A DNA stretch of 64,000 bases from Flavobacterium hydrocarbonoxydans (lineage in GTDB: Bacteria; Bacteroidota; Bacteroidia; Flavobacteriales; Flavobacteriaceae): NCBI RefSeq assembly GCF_009789235.1, contig NZ_WSTB01000001.1, forward strand, positions 682,001-746,000, read 5' to 3'. Below the pieces are notes generated by a model, which saw nothing but the letters and a program-made list of their open reading frames with translations, was not told where the DNA came from and made no database searches. A program made the position numbers and the translations under genes. The number at the start of each line of letters is the position of its first letter. The stretch's first letter is position 1. This document shows, piece after piece, positions 21,878-30,565 of this stretch.

Positions 21878-22903
21878 TTACTTATCCCACGACATTTTAA
21901 ATTTTGCATCTTCCATCCTATGTCCTTTTTCGTCATCAGAAACAGCGTAATTAAATCCTGATCTTAAACTGTAACCAGCGTGCTCTCCGTTTTTATTCAG
22001 CGCAATAAATCCCACTTGCAAATATTCCATGTCTTTGTGGTTTTTATGTTTGTTGTAAATACGTTCGGTGATTTCTTTGCACGCTTCGAATGGTGATTTT
22101 CCCTGGCGCATCAATTCGACCACCATTGCACTTCCTGCAGTTCTAATTACGGCTTCGCCCAAACCGGTTGCCGCAGCAGCACCTACTTCGTTATCCAGAA
22201 AAAGACCCGCGCCGATGATTGGGGAGTCACCGACGCGACCGTGCATTTTCCAGGCAGCACCACTGGTGGTACAGCCTCCAGCAAGATTTCCGTCTTGATC
22301 TAACATGAGCATGCTTATGGTATCGTGATTTTCGATATTGATAACAGGTTTGTATTTTGACTCTTCAAGCCATTTTTTCCAGTCTTTCTCAGATTCTGGA
22401 GTCAATAAATTTTCTTCTTTAAATCCTTCTGACAAAGCAAATTGTAATGCACCTTGTCCAGATAACATAACGTGTGGCGTATTCTGTAAAACTTTTTTAG
22501 CCACAGAAATAGGGTGCATAATTCCTTGCAAAAAAGAAACAGATCCGCAGTTGCTATTATGATCCATGATGCAGGCGTCTAAAGTTACCTTTCCTTCTCT
22601 GTCCGGATAACCTCCGTAACCCACACTGCGGACATTAGGATCGGCTTCAGGAATTTTCATTCCGGCTTCAATGGCATCTAAGGCTGGTTTACCGGCTTTT
22701 AATTCTTTCCAGGTTTCCTGATTGGCAGGAAGACCATGATTCCAGGTCGATATAATTACTGGTTTTTTTACTTTTTTTGAAGGAAATTCTAATAAATCCT
22801 CTTTTACATCTTCTTTTTCCGCAAATCCACTAAGTCCTACAACCGAAGTTACTGCTGCTGCACCTAAAGCTGCTTTTTTGATAAAATCTCTTCTATTTGA
22901 CAT
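21878..22903 (-). CDS. N4-(beta-N-acetylglucosaminyl)-L-asparaginase (glycosylasparaginase)
   Basis: A 341-residue Ntn-hydrolase that splits GlcNAc-Asn into aspartate and 1-amino-GlcNAc. The N-terminus carries a Tat-type signal (NRRDFIKKAALG), so it is exported folded. Self-cleavage is expected in ENHDTISML, leaving Thr195 as the new N-terminal nucleophile. Other family blocks visible: HNSNCGSVSFL, GRVGDSPIIGAGLFLDN and ATGLGE. The Flavobacterium (now Elizabethkingia) meningosepticum enzyme is a classic member of the family. Its substrate is what remains on a peptide after an endo-beta-N-acetylglucosaminidase has cut the chitobiose core, which has consequences for the rest of the pathway. It lies 21 bases after the TIM-barrel lipoprotein gene. 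Confidence 0.95.
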   Translation of the reverse strand: MSNRRDFIKKAALGAAAVTSVVGLSGFAEKEDVKEDLLEFPSKKVKKPVIISTWNHGLPANQETWKELKAGKPALDAIEAGMKIPEADPNVRSVGYGGYPDREGKVTLDACIMDHNSNCGSVSFLQGIMHPISVAKKVLQNTPHVMLSGQGALQFALSEGFKEENLLTPESEKDWKKWLEESKYKPVINIENHDTISMLMLDQDGNLAGGCTTSGAAWKMHGRVGDSPIIGAGLFLDNEVGAAAATGLGEAVIRTAGSAMVVELMRQGKSPFEACKEITERIYNKHKNHKDMEYLQVGFIALNKNGEHAGYSLRSGFNYAVSDDEKGHRMEDAKFKMSWDK

Positions 22904-22924
22904 GCTGCTTATTTTTAGAAAATA

Positions 22925-24004
22925 TTATTTTAAACTTGCTTTTGTTGCTTTGATGGTCTTCAAATTACTTTCAGACAATGCGTTTCCGTCAAAGAAGGTA
23001 ACACCAACAGCTCCATTTTCTTTCGCCATTAAAATAGCTTCTTTGAGTTCTGCATCGTTTTTGATTCCCGGAATATAAATCCCGGTATTGATTTTCGTTT
23101 TTTTATCTTCTAAATCAGTAACTCCTTGCTTGGTAGCGTAACCCACCCAGTCAATTTCTTCATCATAAAAACTGTGGTAAATCATGGGATACACTTCGTC
23201 AATATTCCATTTGTCCCAACGCTGGCGTACCATGTGATCGGCCATTTCAGGATAAGGAAAAACGGCTGCTGTCAATTGTTTGTTGTGTTTGTGAGCAATT
23301 TTATACGCATCATCAACAACGGCTTTTACGGCATTCAGTCTAAAGTTTTTCCATTCCATATCTATAGAAGTGTTGTGGCTGTCTTTTGGGTTTTTATGAT
23401 GGATTTTTTCGAATGCTTTTATACATTCATCACAATAACAAAAATCAAATTGAGGTAATTCTACATCCTGAACCAAATTGTATTTTGGCAATAAACTGAT
23501 GGGTAAAAAAATGTCCGGAAAACGAATATAATCTAAGTGAACGCTTTCGATTCCTTCTACTTTTGCTAATTCTTCGACTAAATGTAATACGTGTTCGCGT
23601 GATTCTTTTCTGGTAGGACACAACCATTGGTAATAATCGACATAAGGGCGATTATCGAAACATGATTTTCCTTCTTTACTCACCTGATACCATTCTGGGT
23701 GCTGTAAAGCAACCGAATCTCCAGGTCTGTTCATCGCCATAATCCAGGCGTGAACTTTTAGACCTTCTTTAGTAGCAAGAGGCACTATTCTTTTTAAGAG
23801 TTTTGGATCTGTCGCTGTATTTATTAGTACTTCGTCGATTCCGCCTTCTTTGTATTTTTTAAATTCTTTAGCGTAATCAGCATCTGATTTCTTAGCATCT
23901 GCGGTTGTCCAGACACCAAATTTAAAACTGGTTGATTCTTCTTTTTTAGCACATGAAAAAAGACAAATTGCTAGTAAAAAAAATAATAATTTTGGTAGTT
24001 TCAT
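22925..24004 (-). CDS. GHL10-like TIM-barrel lipoprotein, putative glycosidase of unknown activity
   Basis: A 359-residue lipoprotein (lipobox LFSC, Cys18). The mature part looks like a TIM-barrel of the glycoside-hydrolase-like GHL10/PF13200 type: VWTTADAKKS, VHAWIMAMNRPGD, IESVHLDYIRFPD and AVFPYPEMADH. A FCYCDECIKAFEK segment with three Cys is characteristic of one branch. Acidic residues in HLDYIRFPD and DEVYPMIYH are candidate catalytic residues. No enzymatic activity is assigned to this branch to my knowledge. It lies between the glycosylasparaginase gene and a CBM9-like gene followed by GH130, exactly where an endo-acting chitobiose-cleaving enzyme would be expected; that role is only inferred. 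Confidence 0.8.
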   Translation of the reverse strand: MKLPKLLFFLLAICLFSCAKKEESTSFKFGVWTTADAKKSDADYAKEFKKYKEGGIDEVLINTATDPKLLKRIVPLATKEGLKVHAWIMAMNRPGDSVALQHPEWYQVSKEGKSCFDNRPYVDYYQWLCPTRKESREHVLHLVEELAKVEGIESVHLDYIRFPDIFLPISLLPKYNLVQDVELPQFDFCYCDECIKAFEKIHHKNPKDSHNTSIDMEWKNFRLNAVKAVVDDAYKIAHKHNKQLTAAVFPYPEMADHMVRQRWDKWNIDEVYPMIYHSFYDEEIDWVGYATKQGVTDLEDKKTKINTGIYIPGIKNDAELKEAILMAKENGAVGVTFFDGNALSESNLKTIKATKASLK

Positions 24005-24013
24005 AGTAGTGGT

Positions 24014-25081
24014 TTATTTTGTTATTATTTTGCCGTCCTGCCTTATAATAAAGGTTGAATTTGAAAAAGGACTTATTACAAAAATAGTATATCCTGAGAT
24101 ATTGGTTTCCAGAATGGGTTTTAAAATCTTATTGTCAACACTAATCGTTTCTTTAGTAAGATCAGACAAAGATTTTGCCCACGATTTATGAGTTTGAAAA
24201 TACTTTTTTTGCGCTCTGTACAAATTGTAGAGTTCCCATTTTATCTTTTCATCCTGAGGGATTTCAAAACTTTCTTTTTCTTTAGAAGAAAAGTAAACAT
24301 AACCCCATTTTTCAGGTTCGTGCATATCGATCACACCCATTGGCGACCAAACCCAGTTGTATTCTGGCAGAAATTTTCCTTCAGCATCTTTTTTACGTTC
24401 GTAACTGCCATTTGTTATGCTATGCTGCCAATTGACTCTTGAGAAATTGACTCTCCAAAATTGATCTTCCGGTACATTTTTTTCATTATACGATTTTCTA
24501 TAAGATGCCCAGGGAATAGCCATTTCTAATATCCAGCCCTCATCAGTGTCGTTTGGATTATTTAACGTTCCGTTGATTTTTACTGCTGATTTCAGACCCG
24601 GAATATTCCAGTCATTTAATACTACGTTATCATTTTCTCTATATGGTTTTGACAAAAACAGATCCCAGGCTGTATTTAAGGCATTAATTTCTAATTCATA
24701 ATAGTTAAAAGTATCGCTATCAGGATCTATAAAAACTTCAAAATCGTTGTTGTAAAAAATAATGGTGTCGCGTTGTTTTAAATTGGCCCAAACATGTGGT
24801 TCATCAATCTTTGCTAATATATAAAAATTGGTTTCATCCCAGAGCATTTTAACTTTTGTTGCATATTTTGGTTTTATGTTATTTTCTATATCTTCAAAAA
24901 GAGCTGTCCACTGTACTTTGTTCCATGCGGCATCTGCATCTTCACCATCAATTACAATGGGTTCTGCTGTTTTTGCTGCCACATACGTTTTAGGTACGAT
25001 GGTCTTTTTTTTCGATTGCGAAAAACCCGCAATCGAAAAAAAAACCAGGGCAACTGTTAATCCTTTAAATTTTAAATACAT
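24014..25081 (-). CDS. Carbohydrate-binding family 9-like exported protein
   Basis: A 355-residue protein with a signal peptide (to about residue 22, GFSQ). Residues 40-270 resemble the CBM9-like domain: PIVIDGEDADAAWNKVQW, FYILAKIDEPHVWA, DFEVFIDPDSD and EGWILEMAIPW. The last 90 residues (YNLYRAQKKYFQTHKSWAKSLSDL and a short beta-rich end) form an extension common in Bacteroidota homologues. No catalytic motif is seen. It begins 9 bases before the TIM-barrel lipoprotein gene, and the two may work as a binding and catalytic pair on the same substrate (inference from adjacency). Confidence 0.82.
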   Translation of the reverse strand: MYLKFKGLTVALVFFSIAGFSQSKKKTIVPKTYVAAKTAEPIVIDGEDADAAWNKVQWTALFEDIENNIKPKYATKVKMLWDETNFYILAKIDEPHVWANLKQRDTIIFYNNDFEVFIDPDSDTFNYYELEINALNTAWDLFLSKPYRENDNVVLNDWNIPGLKSAVKINGTLNNPNDTDEGWILEMAIPWASYRKSYNEKNVPEDQFWRVNFSRVNWQHSITNGSYERKKDAEGKFLPEYNWVWSPMGVIDMHEPEKWGYVYFSSKEKESFEIPQDEKIKWELYNLYRAQKKYFQTHKSWAKSLSDLTKETISVDNKILKPILETNISGYTIFVISPFSNSTFIIRQDGKIITK

Positions 25082-25087
25082 GCTTTT

Positions 25088-26053
25088 CTATAAACTATTA
25101 TCTTTTGTAAACTGAATTACTTCACTTAATTTTCCAAATGCCATTGCCACAACAGTATCTGCAGCGCCATAATATACAGCCAGTTTATCCTCTGCAATAT
25201 CGTGTAAGGCAGCACATGGAAAAACTACATTTGCAACGTCTCCTACCTGCTCATAAATTTCTGCAGGCCCTAATAAATAAGGCTGTGTTCTGTATTTTAC
25301 CTGATCCGGTGCGTTTTTTTCTAAAAGTGCCGCTCCCATTGCATAACGGAAACCGTTGCAGGTATTTATAACTCCGTGATATAACATCAACCAGCCTTCA
25401 GCTGTAAGAATAGGGATTGGTCCTGCACCAACCTTTGTACATTGCCATGCACTTAGTTCAAAAGCTGATGGTTTCATTACTAATCTGTGTTCTCCCCAAT
25501 ATTTCATATCCGGGCTATAACTGATCCAGATATCTCCAAAAGGCGTATGTCCGTTATCACTTGGACGGCTTAACATGGCGTATTTTCCGTTTATTTTTTG
25601 TGGAAACAAAACACCATTTCTGTTGAATGGTAAAAAGGCATTTTCGCACTGAAAAAATTCTTTGAAGTCGAAAGTATATCCAATACCAATAGTTGGTCCG
25701 TTGTATCCATTACACCAGGTAATCCAGTAACGATCTTCGATCCAAACCACACGAGGGTCATATTTATAAGCCGATTCTATCATTTCTGTATTGCCAGCCT
25801 GCATTACAATGGGTTCATGATTAATGTCCCAATCGATTCCGTTTTTACTAAATCCGGCAAAAATATTCATTTGAACTGCTTTGTTGTCGCATCTGAAAAC
25901 ACCTGCAAATCCGTCTCCAAAAGGAACCACTGCGCTGTTAAAAATACTATTTGATGATGGGATTGCATATCTGTCTATAATAGGATTTTCAGAATATCTC
26001 CACATTACGTCGTTACTGTTTTCGGGTCTGTCTTGCCAAGGAATTGTACTCAT
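25088..26053 (-). CDS. GH130 beta-1,4-mannosyl-N-acetylglucosamine phosphorylase
   Basis: A cytoplasmic five-bladed propeller enzyme that phosphorolyses Man-beta-1,4-GlcNAc to mannose-1-phosphate and GlcNAc. I start it at the ATG at 26053 (321 residues, [10 protein letters not shown]); the longer frame from 26104 adds a low-complexity basic stretch. No signal peptide is present. Asp99 in KYDPRVVW is the expected catalytic acid. Segments such as [43 protein letters not shown] and [11 protein letters not shown] resemble the GH130_2 group that acts on N-glycan core disaccharide. Its presence implies that Man-GlcNAc is made outside and imported, probably through the symporter encoded just upstream. 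Confidence 0.9.
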   Translation of the reverse strand: MSTIPWQDRPENSNDVMWRYSENPIIDRYAIPSSNSIFNSAVVPFGDGFAGVFRCDNKAVQMNIFAGFSKNGIDWDINHEPIVMQAGNTEMIESAYKYDPRVVWIEDRYWITWCNGYNGPTIGIGYTFDFKEFFQCENAFLPFNRNGVLFPQKINGKYAMLSRPSDNGHTPFGDIWISYSPDMKYWGEHRLVMKPSAFELSAWQCTKVGAGPIPILTAEGWLMLYHGVINTCNGFRYAMGAALLEKNAPDQVKYRTQPYLLGPAEIYEQVGDVANVVFPCAALHDIAEDKLAVYYGAADTVVAMAFGKLSEVIQFTKDNSL

Positions 26054-26120
26054 TATTGTATGTTTTGTTGTTTTTGTTTTTCTGTTTTTTGTTCTGAGAC
26101 TCACAACACACTATCTTGTC

Positions 26121-26215
26121 AATTTCGACGAAGGAAGGAACTCCATGATAAACACTACCAAGATTGGAGAATTCCTTTGAGGAGCTTCTTGCGGAGATCC
26201 TTCCTTCGTCAGGAT
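26121..26215. repeat. Intergenic palindromic repeat upstream of GH130
   Basis: An 18-base inverted repeat (GACGAAGGAAGGAACTCC at 26127-26144 and its 17/18 complement at 26193-26210) encloses about 48 bases. It lies between the symporter and the GH130 gene, inside the operon, and resembles dispersed elements common in Flavobacterium genomes. Confidence 0.65.
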
Positions 26216-26284
26216 GATAAACTGTTGGTGAACTTTGACGATTTTTTATGTATAATTATCTAAATGACTAATTATCTAATCAGA

Positions 26285-28162
26285 CTAATCCTCTATTTGT
26301 CGAACTTTATCTAACCAGGTAAATTTCAATATGGTGGTTGTTAATAAAAATACGGCCAATGCTGTAATGGCTTTTGGATAATCTCTGATGATAAAATATA
26401 TTGGCAATAAAATCATACTGGACTGCCATACAATTCCGATAGCACAATTCAGCATATCTTTATAAAAATCATTGTTTTTTTCGAAAGTATGATCCTCAGC
26501 TTTTAATAATTTATAAACTGGTTTCCACCAGCCCCAGGGCCTTACATTGGTATAAAAAGATTTTAGAACTTCGATGTCTGTTGGTTTACTTAAAAAAGTT
26601 CCTAAAAGACAACCCAAAATAGAGAAACCAAAAATTATTGGAAATAAATAAATCGCCTGGGCATGAGCTAAATCATATAAAAATGTTCCTTCAGCTAAAC
26701 TTCCTTTTGCCTGACCTAAAGCAAATTGCAAAGAAGCTACAATCAATCCTGCGAACATTCCCCAGAAATACCCCCAACCGTTAAATCTCCACCAAATCCA
26801 TTTTAAGAAATTGGCCGCTACATAACCTCCGTACAATGCGCTGGTAATCCATAGCGTCAGCGAATTTATTGAGTCTGCAAAGAATCCCATAAAAACTCCT
26901 AAACCAACCACTAGAAAAGATGAAATCTGGCTTACTTTTATATAATGTTTATTGGTTGCAACTGGTTTGAAATATTTTTTATAAATATCATTTACAATAT
27001 AAGCTGGTCCGGCATTTACAAAAGCAGAAAATCCAGACATAAAAGCTGCTAATAAACCCGCTAAAAGAATTCCTTTTATTCCAACCGGAATGTATAGATT
27101 AACGACTTTTGGCATTAATAATTCTAAATCGGCTCCGGTTAATCCTGTATTTGCATTTAGTTCCGGTGCTAAGTTTACCAAAGCAATTACGACAATTCCG
27201 GTGATTAATAAATACCTTGGTATGAATAAAATCAAGTTGGTAAAACCACTCATATAGGCCGCTTCTTTTACAGATTTAGTCGAAAGAATTCTTTGTAAAT
27301 CGTAACTTGGTGTTGGACCTGCAATACTGGCAAAAAAACCTTTGAACAATGTCATTCCTATAAAAGCCCCAAACATTTTGTAACCTTCAGAATCTATCAA
27401 ATTATTGAAAGTCTGAAATTTATCACTCCATTGAGTTTCAAATTGCCAGCCAAATAAAACATTTTTCCATTCCTCTGTAATTACCGAATTTATCTGAATA
27501 TCGGTATAATTAATAAAAGCATAACCCGCAATTAGAACTCCGGCAATAATCATGATTAAATATTGCACCACCTCTGTTGCTACTACCGAAAACATTCCGC
27601 CCTTTACGGTATAAATCGTTGTTAGAAATATGATTAACAACGCATAAGAGCGCTCTGAAGTTAGTAAAATTAAGTCGCCGTAGTGAAGCGTTAAATCCCA
27701 GGGAAGAATAATAGTTACAAATTTTCCGATTCCTTCAAAAAAGTAAGCAATAAAACCAATGGTCGAAATAATGGCAAAAATAGCCACAATAATGTGCGAT
27801 GCTTTTCCGGCTCTGTCACTTCCAAAACGGGTTAAAATCCATTCAGAACCGGTCATTACTTTTGATCTTCGTATCCAGACGGCCAGGAACATCATGACAA
27901 AAATCTGATTCCAAATGGGCCAGAGCCACATAAACATAAAACTTTTTACTCCATATAAAAACAGAATACCAATCATCCATGAAGTTCCCGAAACATCAAA
28001 CATTCCGGAACCGTTGCTTAGACCTAAGAAATACCATTTGATTGTTTTTCCGCCAAGGAAATAATCATCTAATCCTTTTGATGCTTTTCTTGAAATCCAA
28101 ATTCCTATTCCTACTGAGAGCAGAATATAGGCTACGATGATTGATACGTCAATGATATCCAT
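26285..28162 (-). CDS. Sodium:solute symporter (SSS family)
   Basis: A 625-residue inner-membrane transporter with about 13-15 hydrophobic segments, from MDIIDVSIIVAYILLSVGIGIWIS onward. The family segment GLDDYFLGGKTIKWYFLGLS follows the first helix. The size and a final helix after a hydrophilic loop (residues 555-590) fit the sugar-type SSS proteins of Bacteroidota. Placed between GH92 and GH130, it most plausibly imports Man-GlcNAc, mannose or GlcNAc with sodium. The substrate cannot be read from sequence. Confidence 0.9.
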   Translation of the reverse strand: MDIIDVSIIVAYILLSVGIGIWISRKASKGLDDYFLGGKTIKWYFLGLSNGSGMFDVSGTSWMIGILFLYGVKSFMFMWLWPIWNQIFVMMFLAVWIRRSKVMTGSEWILTRFGSDRAGKASHIIVAIFAIISTIGFIAYFFEGIGKFVTIILPWDLTLHYGDLILLTSERSYALLIIFLTTIYTVKGGMFSVVATEVVQYLIMIIAGVLIAGYAFINYTDIQINSVITEEWKNVLFGWQFETQWSDKFQTFNNLIDSEGYKMFGAFIGMTLFKGFFASIAGPTPSYDLQRILSTKSVKEAAYMSGFTNLILFIPRYLLITGIVVIALVNLAPELNANTGLTGADLELLMPKVVNLYIPVGIKGILLAGLLAAFMSGFSAFVNAGPAYIVNDIYKKYFKPVATNKHYIKVSQISSFLVVGLGVFMGFFADSINSLTLWITSALYGGYVAANFLKWIWWRFNGWGYFWGMFAGLIVASLQFALGQAKGSLAEGTFLYDLAHAQAIYLFPIIFGFSILGCLLGTFLSKPTDIEVLKSFYTNVRPWGWWKPVYKLLKAEDHTFEKNNDFYKDMLNCAIGIVWQSSMILLPIYFIIRDYPKAITALAVFLLTTTILKFTWLDKVRQIED

Positions 28163-28194
28163 TAATTTTTTGGTATTAATTAGTTACTGGTTAG

Positions 28195-30438
28195 TTATTT
28201 TTTTATTCCCCAATTTTTATTAGGCTCAGCCCCCATTACAAAATGTAAAATTCCGCCCTGCAAAATTTGTTGGTGTGTAATGTATGTTTTGTCAAATGCC
28301 TGACCGTTTAAGGTTGCGGATTGGATATAGAAATTTTTGTCTGATACATTTTCTGCTTCGATTACAAAGGATTTACCTCCTTCAAGATTGATTTTTGCTT
28401 TTTCGAAAAGTGGGCTTCCAATTTCGTACTGGCCTGAAGCAGGATTCATAGGATACAATCCCATGGAGCTGAATACGTACCAGGCCGACATTTGTCCGCA
28501 ATCTTCATTGCCGCTTAATCCGTTTGGTGTTGTATTGTATTGTGTGTCTAAAATATGTCGTACCCAATATTGTGTTCGCCAGGGCTGACCAGCGTGATTA
28601 AACATATAAGCAATGTGATGACTTGGCTCATTTCCGTGTGCGTACTGCCCAATTAATCCTGAAATATCTGCCGAAACATTTTCTCCTGTAATCTCTGAAC
28701 TTTCGGTAAACAACTGTTCTAAACGTTTTACGAATATTTCATTGCTTCCGTGCAGCGAAATAAAATCATCAACATTTTGTGGTACAAACCAGCTGTGCTG
28801 CCAGGCATTTCCTTCGGTATAATCGGTATGTTCTCTGTGGTTGGAATGCTTTGGATCGAAGGGTTCGTTCCAGGATTTTCCATCTTCTGATTTTCCTCTC
28901 ATGAATCCTGTTTTCGTATCAAATAAATAGTGGTAGGCCTGAGAACGTTTAAAGAAAAATTCATAATCATCCTTTTTCCCTAAAGCTTTTGCCATTTGCG
29001 CCACACACCAGTCATCGTAAGCATATTCTAAAGTAATGGTAACCGATTCATCTAATAAATTATACGGTATATACCAGTATTTTTTGTAGAAATTTAAACC
29101 GCGTTCGTCCTGCATCATGGTGTTTTTCATGGCTTCGTATGCTTTTTCAGCATCAAAACCTTTTATTCCTTTTAAATAGGCGTCAACTATTACCGGAATC
29201 GAATGGTATCCTGTCATAGTATTGGTTTCATTCGCGTATAATGTCCAGACTGGTAATATTTTTTTGGTATCATAATAGGCCAACATTGAGTTTACAATGT
29301 CTGAAGTTTGGTCTGGTGCCAATAAAGTCAGTAAGGGGTTTTCGGCTCTAAAAGTATCCCATAGTGATAAGGTAGAATAGGCGGTATAATCTTTTGCTGT
29401 AACAATTTGATCATCCTCTTTTCTAAACTGACCGTTTTTATCACTATAGGTTACTGGGGCAACTTGGGTGTGAAATAATGCAGTATAAAAAATTGTTTTT
29501 AATGAATCTATTGGGGTCTCTATTTCAATTTTACTTAAAGCTGTATTCCAGATTGCAGCCGCTTCTTGTTTTGTTTTTTCGTAAGTAGCACTTTCTGCAT
29601 CTAAATTATCTTTGGCATTGGCCACACTTACAGAGGACAAGGCAACCTTTACAAATAATTCGTCTGTATTATTCGGCTCAAAAAATAATTGTGCAGCCGT
29701 ATTTTCTCCTTCTGTTTTATTTCCTGTAACGATTTGTTTGTTGGCCAACAAAACCGACTCAGAAATGGATTTTGAAAATTTTGCCACAAAAAATACTTTC
29801 TGATTTTTTGCCCAGCCCGAACTATAACGATACCCGCTAATAGTATGATTATCTTCAATTGTAATGCCTGTTTTTAAGGTTTTATCCCAATTAATAGCAA
29901 AACCAAGATCGATAATTACGGATTGTGTATCATTTTTGGAAAAGGTATATTTATGGAAAGCTGTGCGTTGTGACGACGTTAATTCTACATTGATTTTAGG
30001 ATCTTCAAGAAAAACCTGGTAAGAGCCTGGTGTTGCTTTTTCGTTAACATGATTGTATTTTGATTTATAAGGTAATTGATCTCGTGACGTTGTTTGAATA
30101 GTTAAATCAAGTTTTTTATTGGTTGGCATAAATAAGATATCTGCCAAATCTCCAATTCCGGTTCCGCTTAAATGCAAATGGCTAAAACCCGATACAATAG
30201 TGTCTGAATAATGATAACCCGAACACCAGTCCCAGCCAGAAACACCATTATCAGGACTTACCTGCAGCATTCCAAAAGGCACCGTAGCACCCGGATAGGT
30301 GTGTCCGTGACCGCCTGTACCAATAAATGGATTTACATGGTTTACAAAAAATTCTTTGTGGGTGTTGTTTTTGTTTGTTTTTATTTTGCAACTTGCACCC
30401 AGAATTACAATCAAAAAAAGCAAGGTAATTTTCTTCAT
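28195..30438 (-). CDS. GH92 exo-alpha-mannosidase lipoprotein (second of two)
   Basis: First gene of the long operon. I start it at the ATG at 30438 (747 residues) because it opens directly into a lipoprotein signal (MKKITLLFLIVI, lipobox GASC) and because the probable -7 box at 30472-30479 overlaps the longer frame start at 30474. GH92 marks: VNPFIGTGGHGHTYPGA, SGWDWCSGYHYSD, SLWDTFR, TEGNAWQH (Glu542) and GNEDCGQMSAW (643 on). The loop GNEPSHHIAYMF (from 602) is the common GH92 form and differs from the other GH92 here. Lipid anchoring suggests action at a membrane, complementing the soluble paralogue. Confidence 0.93.
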   Translation of the reverse strand: MKKITLLFLIVILGASCKIKTNKNNTHKEFFVNHVNPFIGTGGHGHTYPGATVPFGMLQVSPDNGVSGWDWCSGYHYSDTIVSGFSHLHLSGTGIGDLADILFMPTNKKLDLTIQTTSRDQLPYKSKYNHVNEKATPGSYQVFLEDPKINVELTSSQRTAFHKYTFSKNDTQSVIIDLGFAINWDKTLKTGITIEDNHTISGYRYSSGWAKNQKVFFVAKFSKSISESVLLANKQIVTGNKTEGENTAAQLFFEPNNTDELFVKVALSSVSVANAKDNLDAESATYEKTKQEAAAIWNTALSKIEIETPIDSLKTIFYTALFHTQVAPVTYSDKNGQFRKEDDQIVTAKDYTAYSTLSLWDTFRAENPLLTLLAPDQTSDIVNSMLAYYDTKKILPVWTLYANETNTMTGYHSIPVIVDAYLKGIKGFDAEKAYEAMKNTMMQDERGLNFYKKYWYIPYNLLDESVTITLEYAYDDWCVAQMAKALGKKDDYEFFFKRSQAYHYLFDTKTGFMRGKSEDGKSWNEPFDPKHSNHREHTDYTEGNAWQHSWFVPQNVDDFISLHGSNEIFVKRLEQLFTESSEITGENVSADISGLIGQYAHGNEPSHHIAYMFNHAGQPWRTQYWVRHILDTQYNTTPNGLSGNEDCGQMSAWYVFSSMGLYPMNPASGQYEIGSPLFEKAKINLEGGKSFVIEAENVSDKNFYIQSATLNGQAFDKTYITHQQILQGGILHFVMGAEPNKNWGIKK

Positions 30439-30471
30439 CAGAATCATTCTTAATTTAAAATTAAATTTATA

Positions 30472-30513
30472 CAAATTTAATATTTACAAAAAGGAATTTA
30501 GACGGACGACGTA
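30472..30513 (-). promoter_or_regulatory. Operon promoter and shared operator in the GH92/LytS divergent region
   Basis: On the minus strand a perfect -7 box TAAATTTG occupies 30472-30479, 33 bases before the GH92 ATG. The plus-strand motif ATTTAGACGGACGACGTA (30496-30513) matches the susC operator at 11 of 18 positions and covers the place of the -33 element. Its core lies 22 bases from the -7 box, one helical turn closer than at the other three sites. It could also affect the divergent kinase gene. Confidence 0.5.
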
Positions 30514-30565
30514 TAAACGGAGTTAAACATCAAAAAAACAATAATAAATCCTATTTTTCCCGATT

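Noticed and set aside
26121..26134. AATTTCGACGAAGG as a fifth operator site
   Set aside because: It shares TTTCGAC with the motif but the rest differs and it is explained by the palindromic repeat arm; no -7 box at the right distance.
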